Of a DNA stretch of 64,000 nucleotides, positions 55,601-61,321 are shown in pieces. A program made the translations under genes and the position numbers. Position 1 is the first letter of the stretch. Every line of letters begins with the position of its first letter. The DNA is from Pseudomonas alkylphenolica. GTDB taxonomy: Bacteria > Pseudomonadota > Gammaproteobacteria > Pseudomonadales > Pseudomonadaceae. The stretch spans positions 868,001-932,000 of the forward strand of contig NZ_QJRG01000047.1 of assembly GCF_004025535.1 (NCBI RefSeq). Direction: 5' to 3'. Under the pieces are notes generated by a model. It saw only the letters and a program-made list of their open reading frames with translations. It did no database searches and was not told where the DNA came from.

Positions 55601-56016
55601 AGTGTGGGGTCGAGCTTCTCCGTGCCGAATTCTTCGAACAGCAGCAATTGCTGAGTGAAGGGCAGGGCACCGAACAACGGGCTGGGTTTGCCGTTGGTGG
55701 GGTAATTGAACGAGGTTTGCAGGCTGGGCGGCAACACGTTGTCGGCACGCGGTGTGTCGCGGTTGCCATACACGCCATTGGGCAACGCCAACGCGCCCTG
55801 GTTGGTCTCCGGCATCGTTTTCAAAGCTTCAAGTGCGGCCGCTGGGTCGTCTGCTTGATTGGTATAGGCCGATGGATCAGTCGGCGGCGGCGGGTCAAAG
55901 TCATCCAGCGGTGCCGCGCTGGCGGAGGTCAGGCTGGCGGTGATCAACATCGCGGAGGCCACACGCGGCCCCCATAAATAGCTGCGTGAATGAAGCCCTA
56001 GCGTTGCGCGTTTCAT
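52612..56016 (-). CDS. Large multicopper oxidase, McoA/MofA-like putative Mn(II) oxidase
   Basis: 1134 residues with a signal peptide ending near SASA-APLDD (residue 34). The four copper motifs are present: HEHNGH near residue 347, HWFHDH near 435, HPVHVH near 818 and HCHNTQHEDTSML near 876. The protein is far longer than laccases or CumA (about 460 residues) and has a long N-terminal extension. The C-terminal 200 residues form Ig/cadherin-like repeats (SATSNNGQPLVINVLANDSD and more) typical of secreted or surface proteins. Size and layout resemble MofA of Leptothrix and McoA of P. putida GB-1, which act on Mn(II); the substrate here is inferred. A candidate sigma-54 promoter lies upstream. 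Confidence 0.8.
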   Translation of the reverse strand: MKRATLGLHSRSYLWGPRVASAMLITASLTSASAAPLDDFDPPPPTDPSAYTNQADDPAAALEALKTMPETNQGALALPNGVYGNRDTPRADNVLPPSLQTSFNYPTNGKPSPLFGALPFTQQLLLFEEFGTEKLDPTLPAPPLTFPVPTVGPAPQQDPDNVARSAPSPSALDAFMRQPGLYPFPSQFSNVLDRNPWKAQIEAFLNRQPVGSPAEGRPPGKGWSHQRWNEFYPQAQFKTVQTGARINTGLRDRKQLHNYAVGEFGPGGLYYQTSDIPTTTGTTRGIDTRFHPNMPLQNHNALWTFDGTFPAKLLMARYGQPLLMRHYNGLPIDPAANAGFGLHTISTHEHNGHSPAESDGYTNAYFFPGQYYDYRWPLQLAGYDSINTDAHDPRAAFPCAPGETLFVNDTSPGLKTCNNGSIKIRGDWRETMSTHWFHDHMLDFTAQNVYKGNAVMMNYYSALDRGNEAMEDGVNLRLPSGSALPWGNRDYDVNLLVADKAWDENGQLWFNPFNTDGFLGDQILVNWQYEPRLKVRARSYRFRILNGSVSRYLRLAVVREVAGNGGEFPGPSGSGVSYTRVPFHLIANDGNIMEHAIPFDGSMDLDGDGDRQNHNAILPVQGIAERFDIIINFAKNGIKTGDKIYFVNLMEHKTGKGPEKDPLSLADVLSEKYKAVIKQTSKGPQWDKGDPTVGKFLQLLVQPYSGQDVSMNPADYEPAKPGKPAGKTMIPLTLDRNAVADQAKLKAARHREFIFGRSDGTDEAPWTIKTDGGFGYDMDSRRISAAPQLATGPTDAGYSGDGTLEVWKIKNGGNGWTHPVHVHFEEGIVLSRDGKAPPEWEKWARKDVYRIGDGIDSSVDVEMAIHFREFAGTYMEHCHNTQHEDTSMLLRWDIEHPGQFQLMPTPLPGWDGVTYVNSAALPTFRTGEKDNDNQGENKKPIANNDSATSNNGQPLVINVLANDSDPDGNLPLKVVGLTQPDSGQGTTSTDGVRVTYTPPATIPAPFTATFTYNASDTKNAVSDNAATVTVAVSAPPTINEDITVTSASVTSRSNNRYTWDLAGTTSQATGTTLTVSASTTTGPLSLGTAVISPSGSGGRWRVSVTTTGSGPSANPTVTISSTSGKTVTAPITSR

Positions 56017-56095
56017 TGCTTTCCCCTCGCGTCATGCCAAATGGCGAAACCTGTCGTCTCCAGCGAGCGACAGCTGCTGCGGTCAGAGAGGCTTT

Positions 56096-56111
56096 AGCAA
56101 CCGCCAGGCCA
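56096..56111 (-). promoter_or_regulatory. Candidate sigma-54 (-24/-12) promoter of the multicopper oxidase
   Basis: On the minus strand the block reads TGGCCTG, four bases, TTGCT, against the consensus TGGCACG-N4-TTGCW; the GG and GC pairs are at the right spacing. A transcript would start near 56084, about 68 bases before the start codon. Known Mn oxidation in P. putida GB-1 depends on MnxR, a sigma-54-type response regulator, which fits. Confidence 0.55.
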
Positions 56112-56198
56112 AGTGCAGAAGGGGTGATGCAAGTTGAGGATTATTAATGACTTGTTTCTAATTGTTTCGGTGGGTGGTCAATCAAGCGCCGGGCGATT

Positions 56199-56246
56199 CC
56201 CCAAACAGTGGGGGCAATAAGCCACTAACCACGGGGATAAGTCCCC
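56199..56246. promoter_or_regulatory. Two CCCC/GGGG dyads, possible enhancer-binding sites
   Basis: CCCC-N7-GGGG (56199-56213) and GGGG-N6-CCCC (56233-56246) lie about 90-150 bases upstream of the sigma-54-like promoter. Both contain TCCCCAA and a GGGG-ATAAG-like half, so they may be two sites for one activator dimer, at the distance expected for an enhancer-binding protein. Confidence 0.5.
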
Positions 56247-56283
56247 AATTCTGGCGGTAGGAGCGGGGTTTGAGTGGTGAAGG

Positions 56284-56311
56284 GATGTGCCAGGGGCGGC
56301 CCTGGCACATC
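56284..56311 (-). terminator. Terminator hairpin of the OsmC-YcaO gene
   Basis: A perfect 12-base stem (GATGTGCCAGGG, 56284-56295, with its complement at 56300-56311) and a 4-base loop stand 10 bases after the stop codon. No T-run follows, so its efficiency is uncertain. Confidence 0.7.
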
Positions 56312-56321
56312 GGTTCAGCGA

Positions 56322-58523
56322 TTAACGCGAGGCCGCGGCATTCGCCCGTGCGCTGTGCAGCTTTTTATAGCTGTCGATCAAGCGCAGATGACGGTCGAGC
56401 CCTTCGAGCTTCATGCTTGTCGGCGTCAGGCCATAGAAGCGCACACTGCCATCCACCGAGCCCAGCACCGCATCCATGCGTGCGTCGCCAAACATACGAC
56501 GGAAATTGACCTGGTAATCGTCCAGTTCCAGCTCGTCGTCCAGCTCCACCTCGAGCACCACGTTCAAGGCCTGGTAAAACAGGCCGCGTTCGACGGTGTT
56601 GTCGTTGAACTGCAGGAAGGTTTCCACCAGCTCCTTGGCTTCTTCAAACTGCTGCAAGGCCACGTAGATCAGCAGCTTCAGTTCCAGGATGGTCAGCTGG
56701 CCCCAGGCGGTGTTCTCGTCAAACTCGACGCCGATCAGGGTTTTGATGTCGGTGTAATCGTCCAGCTCGCTTTCTACCAGGCGCTCGACCAGGTCGGCCA
56801 GGGCGTCTTCGTCCAGGCTGTGCAGGTTGAGGATGTCGGCACGGAAGAACAGCGCTTTGTTGGTGTTGTCCCAGATCAGGTCGTCGATCGGGTAGATCTC
56901 GGAGTAGTCCGGCACCAGGATACGGCAGGCGGTAGCACCGAGGTCGTCGTACACCGCCATGTAGACTTCCTTGCCCATGCCTTCGAGGATGCCGAACAGG
57001 GTTGCTGCTTCTTCGGCATTGGAGTTTTCACCCTGGCCGGAGAAGTCCCATTCGACGAATTCGAAGTCGGCCTTGGCACTGAAGAAACGCCACGACACCA
57101 CGCCGCTGGAATCGATGAAGTGCTCGACGAAGTTGTTCGGTTCAGTCAGCGCGTGGCTTTCAAAGGTCGGCTGAGGCAAGTCGTTGAGGCCTTCGAAGCT
57201 GCGGCCTTGCAGCAGTTCGGTGAGGCTGCGCTCCAGCGCCACTTCAAAGCTTGGGTGCGCGCCGAACGAGGCGAATACACCACCGGTGCGCGGGTTCATC
57301 AAGGTCACGCACATCACCGGGAATTCCCCGCCCAGCGAGGCATCCTTGACCAGTACCGGGAAACCTTGCTCTTCCAGGCCCTGAATGCCCGCGAGAATGC
57401 CGGGGTATTTCGCCAGCACTTCCTGCGGTACATCCGGCAGGGCGATTTCACCTTCGAGAATTTCGCGTTTGACCGCGCGCTCGAAGATTTCCGACAGGCA
57501 TTGCACCTGTGCTTCGGCCAGTGTGTTGCCGGCGCTCATGCCGTTACTCAGGTACAGGTTTTCAATCAGGTTGGACGGGAAGTACACCACCTCGCCGTCC
57601 GACTGGCGCACAAACGGCAGCGAGCAGATGCCGCGTTCGATATTGCCAGAGTTGGTGTCGTACAGGTGCGAGCCGAGCAGTTCACCGTCGGGGTTGTAGA
57701 TCTTGCGGCAGTAGGCATCGAGGATTTCAGCGGGCAGCGCATCTTTGCGGCCGGGCTGGAACCAGCGCTCGTTGGGGTAATGCACGAACGCCGCGTTGGC
57801 GATGTCTTCACCCCAGAATTGATCGTTGTAGAAGAAGTTGCAGTTCAGGCGCTCGATGAATTCACCCAGTGCCGAGGCCAGTGCGGCTTCTTTGGTCGCG
57901 CCCTTGCCGTTGGTGAAACACATCGGCGAGTGGGCGTCGCGGATATGCAGCGACCACACGTTGGGCACGATGTTGCGCCACGAGGCGATTTCGATCTTCA
58001 TGCCCAGGCCGGCCAGCAGCTCGGACATGTTGGCAATGGTCTGCTCCAGCGGCAGGTCCTTGCCCAGTACATAGGTGCTGGCGTCTGAAGCCGGGCTGAG
58101 CATCAGCAGGGCCTGGGCATCGGCGTCGAGGTTGTCGACTTCTTCGATGACGAACTCGGGGCCGGTTTGCACCACCTTCTTGACCGTGCAGCGGTCGATG
58201 GAGCGCAGGATGCCCTGGCGGTCTTTTTCGGAAATATCGGCAGGCAGTTCGACCTGAATCTTGAAAATCTGCTGGTAGCGGTTTTCCGGGTCGACAATGT
58301 TGTTTTGCGACAGGCGAATATTGTCGGTAGGGATATTGCGGGTGTTGCAGTACAGCTTCACAAAGTAAGCCGCACACAACGCCGAGGACGCCAGGAAATA
58401 GTCGAACGGACCCGGTGCCGAACCGTCGCCTTTGTAGCGGATCGGTTGGTCGGCAACCACCGTGAAGTCATCGAACTTGGCTTCAAGACGAAGGTTGTCG
58501 AGAAAATTAACCTTGATTTCCAT
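56322..58523 (-). CDS. OsmC-domain/YcaO-domain fusion protein
   Basis: 733 residues from the ATG at 58523 (MEIKVNFLDN); in-frame upstream codons exist at 58535 and 58544 but no site clearly decides. The N-terminal 130 residues are OsmC-like (DYFLASSALCAAYFVKLYC holds the reactive Cys pattern). Residues about 170-530 are a YcaO domain with the ATP-binding acidic motifs in TKEAALASALGEFIERLN and AQVQCLSEIFERAVKRE. The C-terminal part is helical and TPR-like, as in E. coli YcaO (586 residues), which assists RimO in beta-methylthiolation of ribosomal protein S12. The same work is possible here; the OsmC part suggests a link to peroxide or thiol chemistry. Confidence 0.87.
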   Translation of the reverse strand: MEIKVNFLDNLRLEAKFDDFTVVADQPIRYKGDGSAPGPFDYFLASSALCAAYFVKLYCNTRNIPTDNIRLSQNNIVDPENRYQQIFKIQVELPADISEKDRQGILRSIDRCTVKKVVQTGPEFVIEEVDNLDADAQALLMLSPASDASTYVLGKDLPLEQTIANMSELLAGLGMKIEIASWRNIVPNVWSLHIRDAHSPMCFTNGKGATKEAALASALGEFIERLNCNFFYNDQFWGEDIANAAFVHYPNERWFQPGRKDALPAEILDAYCRKIYNPDGELLGSHLYDTNSGNIERGICSLPFVRQSDGEVVYFPSNLIENLYLSNGMSAGNTLAEAQVQCLSEIFERAVKREILEGEIALPDVPQEVLAKYPGILAGIQGLEEQGFPVLVKDASLGGEFPVMCVTLMNPRTGGVFASFGAHPSFEVALERSLTELLQGRSFEGLNDLPQPTFESHALTEPNNFVEHFIDSSGVVSWRFFSAKADFEFVEWDFSGQGENSNAEEAATLFGILEGMGKEVYMAVYDDLGATACRILVPDYSEIYPIDDLIWDNTNKALFFRADILNLHSLDEDALADLVERLVESELDDYTDIKTLIGVEFDENTAWGQLTILELKLLIYVALQQFEEAKELVETFLQFNDNTVERGLFYQALNVVLEVELDDELELDDYQVNFRRMFGDARMDAVLGSVDGSVRFYGLTPTSMKLEGLDRHLRLIDSYKKLHSARANAAASR

Positions 58524-58668
58524 GCGGGATACCATAACGAGCAATACGATTTGGCCGCCATTATCCGGTTTTTCAGCGGGAAGTCTTGTGCTTTGCGCGA
58601 TGGCCGCCGGCCGGTCTCTGCGGATTCAGTGCAGTAATCCACACCGCAGGGCACCGGCCCTTGTTCAT

Positions 58669-58884
58669 TCAGCCACTACCTGACTGTTGCCTGGCTCGCA
58701 GTGCCGTCACGGTCTCGCCACCCACGCCCCAGTTATCGGTTGAAACCTCCTCGATCACCACGAAGGTGGTGGCGGGCGGCTTGTTCAGCACTTGTTCCAG
58801 CAAGGCCGTGGCGCCTTCGATCAACTGGCGTTTTTGCTCGGCGGTCACGCCTTCACGGGTGACCTGAATGTTTACATAGGGCAT
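58669..58884 (-). CDS. Tautomerase family protein (4-oxalocrotonate tautomerase-like)
   Basis: A 71-residue member of the tautomerase superfamily. The sequence begins MPYVNIQVTREGVTAEQ, so Pro is N-terminal after removal of Met, as needed for catalysis. LIEGATALLEQVLNKPP and TFVVIEEVSTDNWGVGGE are typical of the family. Members act as small oligomers on keto-enol substrates. It starts 18 bases after the SDR gene on the same strand, so the two form one operon. Confidence 0.88.
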   Translation of the reverse strand: MPYVNIQVTREGVTAEQKRQLIEGATALLEQVLNKPPATTFVVIEEVSTDNWGVGGETVTALRARQQSGSG

Positions 58885-58902
58885 GACACACTCCTCGTCG
58901 GG

Positions 58903-59643
58903 TTACCAGGTACCGCTGCTGGCGCCGCCGTCCACGGCGATGACCACGCCGGTGACGAAGGTCGAATCGGTCAGGTACAGCACGGCGTCGACCACATCCT
59001 GCGGTGCACCGACCTGGCCGGTAGGCGCCAGGGTTTTCAAGGCGGCCTGGGTCTGCGGGTCATTGGCGTGCAACGGCGTATCGATAATGCCCGGCGCCAC
59101 GCCGTTGACCTGGACGTGAGCGGCGGCCAGTTCCAGCGACAGTGCCCGAACCGCCTGGTTGAGCCCGCCCTTGACGAGCACGGGCAGCAATGCCGGCACC
59201 TTGAGGTTGGGCTGCAGGGCAATCGAGGCGGTGATCGCGACGATATGCCCGCTGCCATTGGCGGCCATGTGCCTGGCGGCTGCTTGCGCCGGGTAGAAAA
59301 AACCTTTGAGGTTGGTGTCGACGATGGCGTTGACATCGCCCTCGGTGTAGTCAGCCACCGGCTTGGGAATGAAGATGCCGGCGTTGTTGATCAGGATGTC
59401 GACCTTGCCGAAGGCCGCCACGGCCTCTTCGAACAGGCGCTGGGCAGTTTGCGGTTGGGCGATATCGCCGGGCACCAGCAGAAAGTTCGCCGGGTTGCCC
59501 AGTTGCGCCGCGGCCTCCTGCAAGCGCGCCAGGGTGCGTGCATTGCCGACCACATTGTCGCCCCGCTCAAGGTAGGCCTTGGCAATGGCAAAGCCCAGGC
59601 CGCTCGAGGCGCCGGTAACGATAACGGTTTTTTTAGTGCTCAT
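58903..59643 (-). CDS. Short-chain dehydrogenase/reductase family protein lacking the catalytic Tyr
   Basis: A 246-residue classical SDR fold: TGASSGLG (residues 10-17) binds the cofactor, NNAG stands at 86-89, and VNGVAPGIIDTPLH follows the active site. Ser140 (ITAS) and Lys158 of the catalytic set are present, but the Tyr of YxxxK is replaced by Pro154 (PALLPVLVKGG). The enzyme may use another residue, have another reaction, or serve as a binding protein. It is divergent from a LysR gene and followed by a tautomerase gene, which is the usual layout of a LysR-controlled small operon. Confidence 0.88.
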   Translation of the reverse strand: MSTKKTVIVTGASSGLGFAIAKAYLERGDNVVGNARTLARLQEAAAQLGNPANFLLVPGDIAQPQTAQRLFEEAVAAFGKVDILINNAGIFIPKPVADYTEGDVNAIVDTNLKGFFYPAQAAARHMAANGSGHIVAITASIALQPNLKVPALLPVLVKGGLNQAVRALSLELAAAHVQVNGVAPGIIDTPLHANDPQTQAALKTLAPTGQVGAPQDVVDAVLYLTDSTFVTGVVIAVDGGASSGTW

Positions 59644-59738
59644 GCTCGATGCTCCAGTCAGTCAGGCAAGGTGCCTGGGGTGTGGAGCACACTTTAAGTT
59701 GCAACCAGTCATTGAAAAATGTGCTGAATGTCATTTCA

Positions 59739-59760
59739 ATTGATACATCACGTAATCAAT
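59739..59760. promoter_or_regulatory. Dyad operator candidate for the divergent LysR regulator
   Basis: ATTGAT (59739-59744) and ATCAAT (59755-59760) are perfect inverted repeats 10 bases apart, the size of a LysR T-N11-A box, in the spacer between the SDR gene and the LysR gene. The right arm overlaps the upstream of two possible LysR start codons. Confidence 0.5.
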
Positions 59761-59770
59761 GGCGGCACCG

Positions 59771-60703
59771 ATGACGCGGCACTTTGACGACCTTCAACTG
59801 GGCAGTATCGAGCTGTTCTGCCTTGCGGCCGAAACTGGCAGCTTCACCCGCGCGGCCTCCCTGGCCGGGGTCACCCCGGCAGCGGTGAGCCGCTCTGTGG
59901 CCCGGCTGGAAGAGCGCCTGGGGGTGCGGTTGTTCGTGCGTACTACGCGTCAGATGCGCCTGACTGATGGCGGGCACAACTATTACGAGCAATGCCGCCA
60001 GGCACTGACGCAACTGCTCGATGCCGAGCGCGAGGTGACGGGCGGGCAGCGCGTGCCGTCCGGCCTGCTGCGTATCAGCGTGCCCACGCCCTATGCGCAC
60101 TACAAACTGCTGCCGCTGCTGCCCGCGTTTCGCCAGCGCTACCCCGAAGTGCACCTGGACATCCATGCCAGCAATCGCAATATCGATTTCGTCGAAGAAG
60201 GCTACGACCTGGCCATTCGCGGCCGTGAACCTGCGGACTCACGTCTGATCGCCCGGCGCCTGGAAGAGGCCGAGCTGGTAGTGGTGGCGACGCCAGCCTA
60301 CCTGGCGCGTGCCGGTACGCCGCTGACCCTTGAGGCGCTGGCCGGGCACGAATGCATCCAGTTCGAGATGCCCAGTACCGGGCGCACGGCGCCCTGGTCG
60401 TTCAACGTTGCAGGCAAGCGGCTGGAGCTGGAAACCACAGGCACCTACACCTGCCTGGATGATTACCTGGCGACCGTTACCCTGGTGAAAAGCGGGGCAG
60501 GGGTGATGCAGGCCTACCGGTTCACCGTGCAAAAGGAGCTCGACAACGGTGAACTGGTGGAGGTACTGGCCACCTTTGGCGGGACGTCGCGCCCGTTCAT
60601 GCTCATCTACCCGCATGCCCGGCATGTGCCACTGCGGGTCAGGGTGTTTATCGATTACCTGATTCAGGCAGGCGTCAGCCCTCCTGCAGCGCCTTGCGCA
60701 TGA
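59771..60703 (+). CDS. LysR-family transcriptional regulator
   Basis: A LysR regulator of about 310 residues. The helix-turn-helix lies at residues 10-65 (IELFCLAAETGSFTRAASLA, VSRSVARLEERLGVRLFVR), followed by an effector domain from about residue 90 (SGLLRISVPTPYAHYKLLP, NIDFVEEGYDLAIRGREPADS). I chose the ATG at 59771 because the earlier ATG at 59759 lies inside a dyad that looks like the operator. It is divergent from the SDR/tautomerase operon and probably controls it. Its 3' end overlaps the converging GNAT gene by 29 bases. Confidence 0.88.
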   Translation: MTRHFDDLQLGSIELFCLAAETGSFTRAASLAGVTPAAVSRSVARLEERLGVRLFVRTTRQMRLTDGGHNYYEQCRQALTQLLDAEREVTGGQRVPSGLLRISVPTPYAHYKLLPLLPAFRQRYPEVHLDIHASNRNIDFVEEGYDLAIRGREPADSRLIARRLEEAELVVVATPAYLARAGTPLTLEALAGHECIQFEMPSTGRTAPWSFNVAGKRLELETTGTYTCLDDYLATVTLVKSGAGVMQAYRFTVQKELDNGELVEVLATFGGTSRPFMLIYPHARHVPLRVRVFIDYLIQAGVSPPAAPCA

Positions 60704-61139
60704 ACACTCGCGCAAAGCCGTTCTCTGTTGCCCGGTGGGTTTCCTGGTACCCCAGTTTTTTGTAGATCGCGATGTTCTCGCTCATCAGCTCGTGGGTGTA
60801 CAGCCGAATGGCTGTGCATCGGGCGCGCCGGGCATAGTCTTCGCAGTACTGCATCAGCACCTTGCCAAAGCCCTTGCCCTTGCAACGCGCTGATACGGCG
60901 ACGTTGACCAGCAGCAGCTCATTGCCTTCCTGGTTCATCACCAGCACCCCGACAGTGCCCGCTTCCTGGGTGAGGACGAACACTTCGGCTTCACTGATGA
61001 CCTGCCGGTAGTCGTCGAGCATTGGCGCCGGTTGTTTGCCGATTCTGGCGATATACGGCGTGTAGGCCTCATTGACCAGTGCTGCGATGGCATCGGCATC
61101 GTTCAGATTGGCCTGGCGAATAGACGTTGCGGCGTGCAC
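60675..61139 (-). CDS. GNAT family N-acetyltransferase
   Basis: The 154-residue protein has the GNAT fold: IRQANLNDADAIAALVNEAY at the start, VFVLTQEAGTVGVLVMN, and the acetyl-CoA pyrophosphate loop in VNVAVSARCKGKGFGKVLM, followed by LYTHELMSENIAIYKKLGYQE. The acetylated substrate is unknown. I chose the GTG at 61139 because AGGAG lies 8 bases before it; the longer frame from 61262 adds unrelated residues. The last 29 bases overlap the end of the LysR gene on the other strand. Confidence 0.85.
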   Translation of the reverse strand: MHAATSIRQANLNDADAIAALVNEAYTPYIARIGKQPAPMLDDYRQVISEAEVFVLTQEAGTVGVLVMNQEGNELLLVNVAVSARCKGKGFGKVLMQYCEDYARRARCTAIRLYTHELMSENIAIYKKLGYQETHRATENGFARVFMRKALQEG

Positions 61140-61321
61140 TGCGCGTCTCCTGATAGGGCATTCGTGTGGTCTGGCGAGTATAAGGGGGCTCGGGGCTGCT
61201 GCGCAGCCTGCGATCGAGCGCGCAGCGGCCGCCATCCATTGGCGCTGATGGCCAGTGTGCACTAGCGTTCAGCTATCGCTGATGTTCGATACGTACTGAT
61301 CATGCGGAGTAAGCAGACACC

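Larger units (their letters stand above)
56017..56321 (-). other. 305-base regulatory region of the multicopper oxidase gene
   Basis: No gene is seen. Reading in the direction of the oxidase gene it holds the terminator hairpin of the OsmC-YcaO gene (56284-56311), two GGGG/CCCC dyads (56199-56246) and a sigma-54-like promoter (56096-56111), followed by a leader of roughly 70 bases. Confidence 0.6.

Noticed and set aside
56277..56292. Second sigma-54 promoter on the minus strand (TGGCAC within the terminator stem)
   Set aside because: The -24 part fits, but the -12 part reads TTCAC instead of TTGCW and the element is part of a perfect terminator palindrome.
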